Shown here in pieces: positions 31,721 to 40,065 of a DNA stretch of 64,000 nucleotides (positions are counted from its first letter, which is position 1; every line of letters starts with the position of its first letter). The stretch spans positions 1-64,000 of the forward strand of contig NZ_VSST01000019.1 in assembly GCF_019402665.1 (NCBI RefSeq), read 5' to 3'. Made by a program: the position numbers and the translations under genes. The stretch is from Bradyrhizobium canariense (lineage in GTDB: Bacteria; Pseudomonadota; Alphaproteobacteria; Rhizobiales; Xanthobacteraceae). The notes below the pieces were generated by a model, which had not been told where the DNA came from, did not search any database, and saw nothing but the letters and a program-made list of their open reading frames with translations.

Positions 31721-34700
31721 CTAGCCGTCCAGCAGGTCGAGAAACTCCTCGACCCGGCTGAACGGATCCGCGTCGCGGCGGCCGGCGTGAACGACGCGGT
31801 CGCCGTCGCGCTGCAGCGCTCCCGTCTGCGACTTTCCTCTGGATTTCCGCAGCCGCCCCGGCAGGAACGTCGCGGCGACCGCCTCGGGCCCGACATCGAG
31901 CCTGACGATGCCGCGCCGTTTGCAATCGATCCGGAGCCTGGCGGATGCGAAGAAGTCGCGGGCCTCCGGCGGCAACCGACCGAAACGACGCGAGATCTCC
32001 TCCTCCAGATCTTCCAGATCGTCGTCGCTTCGGCATCGGGCAGCGCGGCCATAGATCTCGAGCCGGACCGCTTCCGATTGCACGTAGCCCTCAGGCAGCA
32101 TGTCGGCCAACGGCATATTGAGATCGGGCACCCACAGATCGGCGCCGGCGTCGCTGCCTCGCTCGGACGCCCGCTTCAGCAGATGACTGTAGAGCACCGG
32201 TCCGAACACCTGGACATGGCCGGACTGCTGTTCCGAGAACAGATCGCCGGCGCCCCTGAGGTCGAGGTCGCGCTCGCTGATCGCAAAGCCGGCACCCGGC
32301 TTGCTGAACTCCTCCAGTACCGCCAGACGTTTCTCGGACTGCTCTGCGGTCGATTCCGTCAGCAGATGGGCAAAAGCGCGCGTGCCGCCGCGTCCCACCC
32401 GTCCCCTGAGCTGATGCAGCTGCGCAAGCCCGAACTTTTCGGGCCAGCACACCACGATGGTGTTCGCGCGCGGAATATCGAGCCCGCTTTCCACGATATT
32501 GGTCGCCAACAGCACGTCCGCCTCGCCGTCGACGAAACTCATCATGCGGTCGTCGATCTCGTCCACGGGCAACCTGCCGTGAAGACAGACGATGCGCAGC
32601 TCCGGCGCCACCGATTGCACCCGCGCCAGCATCGGCTCCAGATCCTGGATGCGTGGGCAGATCAGGAAGCTCTGACCGTGCCGCCTGCGCTCGCGCAGCA
32701 GCGCCGCGGCAATGGCAGCGTCGGACAGCGGCGCGATCCTGGTCACGATGGGAAGGCGATGAACCGGCGGCGAGGCGATCACGCTGAGGTCCCTGAAGCC
32801 GGCGAGACCCGCCGCGAGCGTGCGCGGGATCGGCGTGGCGCTCATCCACAGCGAATGGGCCCCCTTGGCGAGGCCTGAGAGCTTCGCCTTCTCCGCCGCC
32901 CCGAAATGCTGCTCTTCGTCGATGATGACGAGGCCAAGGTCGGCGAACTTCACGTCCTTTGCCGCAAGCGCCTGTGTGCCGACCACGACTTTCAGCGTGC
33001 CGCGCCGCAGCCCCTCCTTGGTCTCTCGCGTCTCCGGGCCTGAACTGGCCCGCGACAGGCTTCCCACCTCGATCCCAAGAGGGCCGAACCGTTTGCGGAA
33101 GGTTTCGACATGCTGCCGCGCCAGCACGGTCGTCGGCGCCGCGATCGCCACCTGTTTGCCGGACAGCGCCACTGCGGCCGCCGCCCGCAGCGCGACCTCG
33201 GTCTTGCCGAATCCGACATCACCGCAGATCACCCTGTCCATGGGATGGCCCGCCGCAAGATCGTCGAGGACGTCTTGAATGGCCTGGCCCTGGTCCGCTG
33301 TCGTGAAATAGGGGAACCGTCCGACGAATTTTTCATAAGCCGGCCCCGGTGGCACCAGTTTGGGTGCACGACGGCGGAGGCGCTGGCTGATGTGTTTGGC
33401 GAGCGCCTTGGCGGCGACTTGGATTTCCGCTTCCGCCTCGGTACGCCGCGCCCACCAGCTGCTGCCGTCCGCCTTGTCGAGCGTCAGCTTGCCGGGTTCG
33501 CCGGCATAGGGCCAGATCACCGCAAGATCGGCCGGTGGAACGAGCACGGCATTGTCGCCCGCGAATTTGAGCCTGATCATCTCGCGTCGCGATCCCTTGC
33601 CCATATCGAGGGTCTGCAAGCCATCGAGCACGGCTAGCCCGCGTTGCAGATGGACAATGGCGGCGCCCTTTTCGGGCACATCGGGATGATCGAACGCCGG
33701 GTTCCATGCGCGCGCCATCGGCTGGGGATGATGGGCCCGGCTGCCGAGCACGTCGGACGCGGTCACGACGACAAGCGGCTTGCGGCCGGCGCCAATGAAC
33801 CCCGCGTCGAAATCGGCCAGCAGCGCGCCTTCGCGGCTCCGTGCCTTCGCCACCTCGCTCCAATCGGCCAGGCGCTCCGCCTTGATGCCGCTCATGCGCT
33901 CCATCGCGCGAAGGTCGTCCTCGACGGCCGCGACGAACAGCAGCCGCGATCCGCCGCGCTGCATGTCGGCGACGAAGGCGCGAAGCGCCTTGCGCGGCGA
34001 GGCCAGCTTCGAGAACTCCGGAGTCGAGATGAAGGCGGCCTTGCGCGGCAGCACGCTGATGCGCTTCTTCAGCTGCTTCCAATCCGCCTGCCCCAGATAC
34101 TCGCGCTCCGCATCCCTGCGGCCGGCGGCGTCCTCAATCGTGGCCTGCCAGCTCTCGGCGTGGGTCGATACCCCGGCATCCGCGATCCACCGCGCGCGGC
34201 TGCAATAATCAGGCAGCGTCGCCCGCTGTCCGCGCGTAGCTCCCAGCGCGATCCGCTCGGACATGGGATCGATGATCAATTCCGCGGTCTCGTAGACGAC
34301 CTCGTGCTCGATCGGATCGACCGCGACGATCTTGCGAATCGTGTCTCCGGAATGCTCGATCCGGAAGGGAGCGAGCGCGCCGGCGGGAAACACTTCGAAC
34401 GTCTTGCCGTGGAACAGGACGCCGCCCGGATACTCCGCCTCTTCGTCGAGATCGTAGCCGAGAGCCTCCAGCCGCGTCTCCAGCTCGGGCCCGGAATAGG
34501 GCGCGCCCACCTTCAGCGTGAGGCTCGACCGCGACCAGCTCGCCGGCAGCGGCAGCCGTTCCATGATGGCTTCCGCGGTCGACACCAGGAAGACGGGCTT
34601 CTTTGCCTTGGCGAGACGCCGCAGCACCGAGCTGCGCCGTCCCGCGATCTCGCGGGATGGCTCGAGGCCGTCGAAGGGCAGCGTGTTCAGGCGCGGAAAC

Positions 34701-35056
34701 ACCAGCACGTCGACCGAGGGATCGAGAGCGTGAATCACGCCGCCCAGCCGCTCCGCCCTGCTCTCGTCGTCGCAGAGGAAGACGAGGCCGTCGGACTTCT
34801 CCCACTGCTCGAGCAGATGCAGCGCCAGCATGCCGAGCGGCGATGAGGAGGCGACCGCGGAACGCGAGGCGCTCTTGTCCGGACGCTTGCTTGTCGAGCT
34901 CCTGCTTCTCGAGCTTGTGCTCTTCGTGCTCTTGCTTTTCGCGCTCTTGCTTAGCGAGCCTTTGCTTTTTGAGCTCTTGCTTTGTGTCTTTATCGCGCCG
35001 GTCGTGGCCCGGGCTTTCCTGGTGGGCGCCAATGTGTATCCAACTTTGTTTCGCAA
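31721..35056 (-). CDS. Mfd-like superfamily 2 helicase/translocase (Mfd paralogue)
   Basis: A 1111-residue protein with the layout of transcription-repair coupling factor: UvrB-homology region (about 90-230), an RNA-polymerase-interacting CarD-like region (IVHLQRGLAVLDGLQTL ... DNAVLVPPADLAVIWPYAGE, about 475-545), then a RecG-type helicase: GDVGFGKTEVALRAAAAVA (Walker A), LGLVIIDEEQHFG (DEEQ), WMSATPIPRTLAAGL, LATNIVESGLDIPRANTIVV, QLHQLRGRVGRGGTRAFAHL, and a TRCF C-terminal domain. The first about 75 residues are a Lys/Ser-rich low-complexity tail encoded by degenerate tandem repeats. True Mfd usually lies elsewhere and is about 1170 residues; this may be a second, shorter copy. The TTG start at 35056 has no clear ribosome-binding site and may be wrong. 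Confidence 0.85.
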   Translation of the reverse strand: MRNKVGYTLAPTRKARATTGAIKTQSKSSKSKGSLSKSAKSKSTKSTSSRSRSSTSKRPDKSASRSAVASSSPLGMLALHLLEQWEKSDGLVFLCDDESRAERLGGVIHALDPSVDVLVFPRLNTLPFDGLEPSREIAGRRSSVLRRLAKAKKPVFLVSTAEAIMERLPLPASWSRSSLTLKVGAPYSGPELETRLEALGYDLDEEAEYPGGVLFHGKTFEVFPAGALAPFRIEHSGDTIRKIVAVDPIEHEVVYETAELIIDPMSERIALGATRGQRATLPDYCSRARWIADAGVSTHAESWQATIEDAAGRRDAEREYLGQADWKQLKKRISVLPRKAAFISTPEFSKLASPRKALRAFVADMQRGGSRLLFVAAVEDDLRAMERMSGIKAERLADWSEVAKARSREGALLADFDAGFIGAGRKPLVVVTASDVLGSRAHHPQPMARAWNPAFDHPDVPEKGAAIVHLQRGLAVLDGLQTLDMGKGSRREMIRLKFAGDNAVLVPPADLAVIWPYAGEPGKLTLDKADGSSWWARRTEAEAEIQVAAKALAKHISQRLRRRAPKLVPPGPAYEKFVGRFPYFTTADQGQAIQDVLDDLAAGHPMDRVICGDVGFGKTEVALRAAAAVALSGKQVAIAAPTTVLARQHVETFRKRFGPLGIEVGSLSRASSGPETRETKEGLRRGTLKVVVGTQALAAKDVKFADLGLVIIDEEQHFGAAEKAKLSGLAKGAHSLWMSATPIPRTLAAGLAGFRDLSVIASPPVHRLPIVTRIAPLSDAAIAAALLRERRRHGQSFLICPRIQDLEPMLARVQSVAPELRIVCLHGRLPVDEIDDRMMSFVDGEADVLLATNIVESGLDIPRANTIVVCWPEKFGLAQLHQLRGRVGRGGTRAFAHLLTESTAEQSEKRLAVLEEFSKPGAGFAISERDLDLRGAGDLFSEQQSGHVQVFGPVLYSHLLKRASERGSDAGADLWVPDLNMPLADMLPEGYVQSEAVRLEIYGRAARCRSDDDLEDLEEEISRRFGRLPPEARDFFASARLRIDCKRRGIVRLDVGPEAVAATFLPGRLRKSRGKSQTGALQRDGDRVVHAGRRDADPFSRVEEFLDLLDG

Positions 35057-35212
35057 ATAGAGGCGAGCGACGACGAGCCCTCCCGTTGAGCTCCGTCGAT
35101 AACGCGCCTCGGGCCTGAGCGCCCAATGACGTCATTACAATTTTGCAATTGCGTTGAAAAGCAGAGACAGAGCGTGAAGGCAAGCGGCTTGGACGGCCAG
35201 AAGGCTAGCGGG

Positions 35213-35473
35213 CTATTGCAGGACCTTCGGCAGCACTACGACCACATCCACGCTTTGCGCGAGGATATGCGTTGCGACCACAGCGAGCTGGTGCGAGAAC
35301 TCGTCCTCGATCTCGGCCGCGCAGTCTTCGTCGCTGGCAATGGCAAACAGCAGATTGCCGTCGATTTCGTCGAACCGGATGCCGGCGAACAGGCGATCGA
35401 AAATCTCGGCGCCCGCGATGTACGCGATTCGCGCCTGGATGGCCTGGTCCTCGACGAGCGACAACTTCCTCAT
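35213..35473 (-). CDS. Small conserved hypothetical protein
   Basis: An 86-residue protein beginning MRKLSLVEDQAIQARIAYIA; an ATG eight codons upstream (35497) is an equal alternative. The sequence, GAEIFDRLFAGIRFDEIDGN and so on, shows strong GC at third codon positions and mixed alpha/beta character. No family recognised. Confidence 0.5.
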   Translation of the reverse strand: MRKLSLVEDQAIQARIAYIAGAEIFDRLFAGIRFDEIDGNLLFAIASDEDCAAEIEDEFSHQLAVVATHILAQSVDVVVVLPKVLQ

Positions 35474-35582
35474 GGACGCAACATATGGCCGCACCATCCG
35501 AATGCAAGAGCAGGAGAGCGCTGGCGCGGCGTGCCTTGCGAACTATATTGGTGGCATCGTCCCGCCTGACCGCCGTTTGCCC

Positions 35583-36326
35583 TTGAGGAAATCCTTGATT
35601 CTGTTCCTGCTGCTGATCTTCCTGCCGATCGCCGTGTCGGCCGGCCGCTATTATTTGCGCGGCGACGGCCGCGGCAATTGGCAGACGGCGGATCGCTCCA
35701 GCGCCGGCCTGCTGCCGCCCGCGTCCGCCAATCCGGACGCGCTGATCCGCGTGTTCGCCGCGCGCACGGTGCGCTGGCGCAGTATTTTTGCTGTCCATAC
35801 CTGGATCGTCGTCAAGGAGAAGGGCGCCGCGACCTACAGCCGATACGATTACACGGCCTGGGGCGACCCTGTTCGCAGCAACGGCTTTGCGCCCGATGGC
35901 CGCTGGTTCGGCGCGATGCCGGAAACGGTCGTGGCGGTCGACGGCGCGCGGGCAGAAGCATTGATTCCGAAGATCCGCACCGTCATCGAGAACTATAAGT
36001 TCCGCGCCTATGGCGACTACAGCGCCTGGCCGGGGCCGAATTCCAACACCTTCGTGCAGGCGGCGCTTGACGCCGTTCCCGAGTTGCGCGCCGTGCTGCC
36101 GCCGACCGCCATCGGTAAGGACTTTCCCTACAGCGGACGCTGGGCCGGCATCACGGCGTCCGGCACCGGGCTCTACGCCTCGCTGTCGGGCTATCTCGGC
36201 ATGACCATCGGCTGGGTCGAAGGGGTCGAGATCAATTTCCTCGGCGCGGTGCTCGGCCTCGACATCCGCCGCCCCGCGCTGAAGCTTCCAGGCATAGGCC
36301 GCCTGGGTGTCACGGCCGGCGCGTAG
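35583..36326 (+). CDS. DUF3750 membrane-anchored protein
   Basis: A 247-residue protein: an N-terminal hydrophobic segment (RKSLILFLLLIFLPIAVSAG) as signal anchor, then the DUF3750 domain, recognisable by WRSIFAVHTWIVVKEKGA, NYKFRAYGDYSAWPGPNSNT (a conserved His/Pro/Asn region), and SASGTGLYAS-like GITASGTGLYASLSGYLG. The start is a TTG. 35583 keeps the positive RK before the helix; 35595 has GAGGA at the right distance. Function unknown; the family occurs in proteobacteria in the cell envelope. No operon partner. Confidence 0.75.
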   Translation: MRKSLILFLLLIFLPIAVSAGRYYLRGDGRGNWQTADRSSAGLLPPASANPDALIRVFAARTVRWRSIFAVHTWIVVKEKGAATYSRYDYTAWGDPVRSNGFAPDGRWFGAMPETVVAVDGARAEALIPKIRTVIENYKFRAYGDYSAWPGPNSNTFVQAALDAVPELRAVLPPTAIGKDFPYSGRWAGITASGTGLYASLSGYLGMTIGWVEGVEINFLGAVLGLDIRRPALKLPGIGRLGVTAGA

Positions 36327-36512
36327 CGCCATGGCGGGGCAATCCCATCAAAGTCGGCGCCCTCCCAAGCTTCCCGACATTGTCTTTTCAATGTGTGCTT
36401 CAGGTCACAGCAGAATCGAGCGCCTTGGCCTAAACTGAACTTGCATGGCCGCAAACAAGGTAACGGCGGTACGCACGAGGCTGGAAAGGCGACCGACAGC
36501 TACGGACTTTTG

Positions 36513-36545
36513 AAGCCGCCAGGTGAAGAACTCGGCGGCTTTTTC
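36513..36545 (+). terminator. Rho-independent terminator (possible end of an unannotated RNA)
   Basis: AAGCCGCC (36513-36520), a 13-base loop, GGCGGCTT (36534-36541), then TTTC. It lies 190 bp beyond the DUF3750 stop; the stretch 36327-36512 has no reading frame I support and could be the leader of a short RNA. Confidence 0.55.
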
Positions 36546-36603
36546 TCTGTCCAGGGAACGCGCGGCCGAAGCTTGTTCGCTGCCGATGTGGCTCCCGGAA
36601 CCT

Positions 36604-36912
36604 CTACCGTTTGTCTGAGGAATCCGAGAGCCTCCGCTGATCGCGCTCTTCGTCGATCTGCCGTTCGGCCTCGAGCCAAAACTCCACGTCCCGATCGACC
36701 GGGCGACCGGCCTGCTCCCAGAGTTCGTAGGCGCGCGCTCGCACCTTTCCGCGCCGCATCATGCGAAGCAGCTTTTGCTTCAGCTCCTCGGCGAACGTCC
36801 TGAATCGCTGGACGGTGGTTTCGTCTTTGACAAGGGCTGCCGCTCGCGTTGCGAGTTCGATCTGGTGCTCTATCTTTTGCCGCTCGTCCACCGCAAACCC
36901 CGCCGTAGCCAC
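36604..36912 (-). CDS. DUF2934-containing small protein
   Basis: A 102-residue protein. The C-terminal part has the DUF2934 motif RARAYELWEQAGRPVDRDVE then FWLEAERQIDEER (RAYELWExxGRPxGxxxxxWxxAExxL). The N-terminal half (DERQKIEHQIELATRAAALV ... QRFRTFAEELKQKLLRMMR) is helical and looks like a stress-related DUF. The GTG at 36912 or GTG at 36888 could be the start. 36604-37336 forms a group of three small minus-strand genes. Confidence 0.75.
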   Translation of the reverse strand: MATAGFAVDERQKIEHQIELATRAAALVKDETTVQRFRTFAEELKQKLLRMMRRGKVRARAYELWEQAGRPVDRDVEFWLEAERQIDEERDQRRLSDSSDKR

Positions 36913-36992
36913 GGGCCTGCGTCGCAGCCCGTGCTGCTCACAACCTCAATTCCTGCTGGAAGGCTCTGTTCCGCCTTCAATGCCAGGTCTTG

Positions 36993-37178
36993 CTAGTGCC
37001 ACGTCGTGTCCGCTTCGACGACCACCGCCCTTGCTTCGGGATCTTCCGTCGTGTTGCAGGTGCAGGGCATTCCCTCACCGCAGCGGCAGCCGCCCAGTTC
37101 CTCGCTCCAGGCGCGGAGCGGATGGTTTGCGCAGACCCATCCCAGACCGTGGCAGAATGGGCATCTCTTGTCGGTCAC
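36993..37178 (-). CDS. Small Cys-rich protein, translationally coupled
   Basis: A 61-residue protein with a metal-binding pattern: CPFCHGLGWVCANH then ELGGCRCGEGMPCTCN (CxxC, C, H, CxC, CxC). Its GTG start (37178) overlaps the TGA of the upstream DUF2934 gene as GTGA, which argues that the reading frame is real. Function unknown; similar short Cys-rich proteins are common in Bradyrhizobium (from memory). Confidence 0.7.
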   Translation of the reverse strand: MTDKRCPFCHGLGWVCANHPLRAWSEELGGCRCGEGMPCTCNTTEDPEARAVVVEADTTWH

Positions 37179-37336
37179 AGCGTATCCGGCGTCCGCATGG
37201 GGTTCGACTTGTCCTCGTTGCGCAACTCCTGCTCGGCCGCATGCCAGAATTCTTCCTCGCGGCCTTCCGGCTTGCCCGCCTGTTCCCACAAGCGGTGCGC
37301 GCGTTCTCTGATGTCGTGATCGGTCGGCTCCGGCAT
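37175..37336 (-). CDS. Small DUF2934 protein
   Basis: A 53-residue protein: DHDIRERAHRLWEQAGKPEG then REEEFWHAAEQEL, a minimal DUF2934 domain. AGGAG lies 6 bases before the ATG. Its leader contains a 9-bp inverted repeat, CACGGCCCC/GGGGCCGTG (37358-37403), close to the ribosome-binding site. The stop overlaps the next gene. Confidence 0.75.
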   Translation of the reverse strand: MPEPTDHDIRERAHRLWEQAGKPEGREEEFWHAAEQELRNEDKSNPMRTPDTL

Positions 37337-37357
37337 TGCATCTCCTGCGACGAGAGA

Positions 37358-37403
37358 CACGGCCCCACCCTGGGGGGTATGGGGGCTTGGAGGCGGGGCC
37401 GTG
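37358..37403 (-). promoter_or_regulatory. Possible leader hairpin upstream of the DUF2934 gene
   Basis: Perfect 9-bp arms CACGGCCCC (37358-37366) and GGGGCCGTG (37395-37403) with a 28-base C-rich loop on the minus strand. In the mRNA this hairpin would end about 11 bases before the Shine-Dalgarno AGGAG. Confidence 0.4.
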
Positions 37404-37495
37404 CAGGCCAGCAAATCGGCGGCGACGCTGGCCCGCTGAGTCAAGCCTCGATGGTGCGCAGAGTTCCTAGCCCTGAGCGGCGAACGATCCGGCTT

Positions 37496-39217
37496 TCAGT
37501 TACCTTCGTCCTGAGCTGAAGCGCCCGCGGCATGCATTGCCGCGCACCATCCGAATACCATCGCAGGCCCGATCATCGTGCCCGGGCCCGGATAAGTGCC
37601 TCGAAAGATCGAGGATGAATCGGTACCGACGGCGTAGAGTCCGGGTATGGCGGTCCCACGGCTAGACAAGACGCGGGCGGTTGAATCCGTGCACAAGCCG
37701 GCGCTGCTAGCGAGATCCGTCGGCCATACTGCGACGGCATAGTATGGCCCAGGACCGACCCGCCGCAGGCACGGGTTTGGCACGTTCCGGGGATCACCAT
37801 TGAACCGGTTCAACTCGCTTGAACCGCGGCCGAACTCTTCGTCCACACCGCTCTCGGCATAGCGATTGTATCGCTCGATCGTTTGAGCAAGCTCGCCGCC
37901 ATCGACGCCGATGTTTTCGGCCAGTGCTTCAATCGTTTCGCCCGCCAGCAAATATTTAGCCTTGAGAAATTTGTCCAAATCCCTCGTCCCGGGATGAACG
38001 AGACCAATGCCATAGTCGCCGATAAAGGCGCGATCGCAAATCAGGAAAGCTGGCGTTGCCAATACCGAAGACGAGTCCGATCGCAACATCGCTTCCACGA
38101 AGTCGTGATAGGAGTCGGCTTCATTCACGAAACGGCGGCCCGACTTGTTCACCGCAAGCAGTCCTGGCTTGGCACGATCCAGCATAATGTGCGGAAATAC
38201 CGAGACGTAGCCGTCCGCCTGCGTCATGACCGAGCTCGGCATCCACAAGGCGGGGCTATCGAAATTACGCTCAATCACCGCGTCGACGCGTTCGGCCGCG
38301 AGCAGGCCGTCCCCGGTATTGCACGAAGGCGCGAGCGAAAATCGGCGCGCGGCCTCGGGGAAAAACCTGTCGCGAAGCTCGCGGCTCCAGCCGATGCCTC
38401 CCGTTGCCAGCACCACGCCCTTGCGGGCACGTATCGCCAATGCTCCTGAGGGCGATGACAAAACGGCCCCGACGACTGCGTCGCCATTACGGATGAGCTC
38501 AGTGAGCTCGGTCTCATATCGCAGATCCACGCCGGAACGACGAAGGCTGTCAAACAGCCTCGCGACGAGAGCGTTGCCCATGATCAGACGCGTTCCGCGG
38601 TTGTAGCGAAGTCGATCAAGCAAATGCCGACCGAGCAGACCAACGACATGCCTGAAATTCGTCCAGTTGCGGAATGGCGCCAGCAACGCCGGGATGTCCG
38701 CCTTTCCGACCATCATGCCGCCGAGGACCATGAACTCTCGCCGCGGGGCCCTTATGCGCTCGAAGTCCTTGCCAAGCTTGCGGCCGTCGAACGGAACGGC
38801 GCCGAGAGCACGACCACCGATCGCTGCCCCTAGAAGATTCTTGTAGTCGGGATGGACCGGCGGCGCCGCAAACCGTACGCTCGTCCTCTGCTCGAGATAA
38901 TCGAGCATCATTGGACCCGTCTGGAGGAACGCATCCACACGCGCGTCCGCGGCGTGTTCGCCGAGCAATGCTTCAAGATAGACCCGCGCCGCCTCGGTGG
39001 AGTCTGAGATCCCTGCAAGCAATCCCTGCCGATTGCCCGGAATCCAGATGGTGCCGGCGGAGGTCGCGGTCGTGCCGCCAACCGTGTCCGACTTCTCGCA
39101 AAGGATCACGTCGAGCCCTTCGAGGGCGGCCACCAGCGACGTCGTCATGCCGGCGGCACCCGCCCCGACGACCAGAAGATCGGTCTCGACGTCCCAGGAG
39201 CGATCGGCTTGCGACAT
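37496..39217 (-). CDS. FAD-dependent dehydrogenase of the KstD / fumarate reductase flavoprotein group
   Basis: A 573-residue flavoenzyme. The N-terminus VETDLLVVGAGAAGMTTSLV is a dinucleotide-binding motif (GxGxxG), followed by VILCEKSDTVGGTTATSAGT (GGTTA..SGG-like, typical of KstD-type proteins). Further FAD signatures: KGVVLATGGIGWSRELRD, GYLFVNEADSYHDF-type (RRFVNEADSYHDF) and the C-terminal GLYAVGTDSSSIFRGTYPGPG. Such enzymes dehydrogenate ring ketones (3-ketosteroid, 4-oxocyclohexane-type) or reduce fumarate. It is the last gene of the minus-strand cluster with AroQ, a TIM-barrel enzyme and a TRAP transporter, so a hydroaromatic ring substrate is likely; its exact reaction is unknown. 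Confidence 0.82.
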   Translation of the reverse strand: MSQADRSWDVETDLLVVGAGAAGMTTSLVAALEGLDVILCEKSDTVGGTTATSAGTIWIPGNRQGLLAGISDSTEAARVYLEALLGEHAADARVDAFLQTGPMMLDYLEQRTSVRFAAPPVHPDYKNLLGAAIGGRALGAVPFDGRKLGKDFERIRAPRREFMVLGGMMVGKADIPALLAPFRNWTNFRHVVGLLGRHLLDRLRYNRGTRLIMGNALVARLFDSLRRSGVDLRYETELTELIRNGDAVVGAVLSSPSGALAIRARKGVVLATGGIGWSRELRDRFFPEAARRFSLAPSCNTGDGLLAAERVDAVIERNFDSPALWMPSSVMTQADGYVSVFPHIMLDRAKPGLLAVNKSGRRFVNEADSYHDFVEAMLRSDSSSVLATPAFLICDRAFIGDYGIGLVHPGTRDLDKFLKAKYLLAGETIEALAENIGVDGGELAQTIERYNRYAESGVDEEFGRGSSELNRFNGDPRNVPNPCLRRVGPGPYYAVAVWPTDLASSAGLCTDSTARVLSSRGTAIPGLYAVGTDSSSIFRGTYPGPGTMIGPAMVFGWCAAMHAAGASAQDEGN

Positions 39218-39246
39218 CCCGCACTACCCTTCTCGTCCCGAAATTC

Positions 39247-40065
39247 TCACCTCTCGCTGCGCACCCGCTCGACAACGGCTCTGCCTGCCGCCAACGCCCG
39301 GCGTGCTCGCGTCGCGGCGTCGACGCTCTTGGCCAGCTGAACGGTCGGAACCTCGATGCTGATCGTCAGATCATTCGGCATCGCGCTTGCAAGCCCCATC
39401 AGGTCTATTCCGCCCTCGCCCGGAAACATCCGCTCCTCGCGAGCGGCATGGATGAGCTGCTCCGTGGTCGCCGGGCGCTCGGCCGGGCCGTCGCAAAGTT
39501 GCCAGTAGTGAAAGCGTTGCGCCGGCATAGCGCGGAGGTCCGCAAGCGAACATTGCGACCGATCGAAATGCAGTGCATCGACCAGAATGCCGGCACCGGG
39601 ATGATCGACGTCGCCGACGATCCGCATTGCGGTCTTCAGGTCCGGAACGCTGGTCCAGGGCATGAATTCGAGGTCGGAGGTCAGGCCATAGCTTGCTGCC
39701 GCTTCACAAAATTGCTGGTAGCGATCCGAAAACCGCGCCAGGTCCGGATCGTAGGCCGCGACGAGGATGTGTTTGGCACCGAGGCGCGCGCCCACCTCGA
39801 AGAAGGGCGTGAACGAGGCAATCTCGGTTTCCGGTCTGAACGCAACGACCTCGAGATCGGCGACAGACACCCCCGTCAACTCCAACCGCCGAAGCGTCTC
39901 CCGCAGGAGCGGCGCATCGTCCATCAGGCGATAGGCAACTCCGCCAGGCGTGGCGGGCAACAGCCTGAGCCCGACCTTTTCGTAACCGCAATGCGCCGCC
40001 AATTCGATCATCTCGGGCGGCGCAAGCTCGAGCACGGTCAACGCGGCGAGCGAGAACGTTGTCAT
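39247..40065 (-). CDS. TIM-barrel sugar-phosphate-isomerase/epimerase-like enzyme
   Basis: A 272-residue (beta/alpha)8 enzyme of the AP-endonuclease-2 / xylose-isomerase-like fold. Metal ligands fit: E in LTSDLEFMPWTSV, D and H in AGILVDALHFDRSQC, H/D in HYWQLCDGPAERP, E in ISIEVPTVQ. The family contains inosose dehydratase, hydroxypyruvate isomerase and the AsbF/QuiC-type 3-dehydroshikimate dehydratases, so with AroQ next door it could dehydrate 3-dehydroshikimate to protocatechuate (inference). TGATG overlap with the upstream gene (40065) shows coupling. Confidence 0.8.
   Translation of the reverse strand: MTTFSLAALTVLELAPPEMIELAAHCGYEKVGLRLLPATPGGVAYRLMDDAPLLRETLRRLELTGVSVADLEVVAFRPETEIASFTPFFEVGARLGAKHILVAAYDPDLARFSDRYQQFCEAAASYGLTSDLEFMPWTSVPDLKTAMRIVGDVDHPGAGILVDALHFDRSQCSLADLRAMPAQRFHYWQLCDGPAERPATTEQLIHAAREERMFPGEGGIDLMGLASAMPNDLTISIEVPTVQLAKSVDAATRARRALAAGRAVVERVRSER

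Noticed and set aside
36888..36975. Possible EcfG-type promoter upstream of the DUF2934 gene at 36912
   Set aside because: GGAAC-N17-ATT has a mismatch in the essential GTT; kept out of the list.
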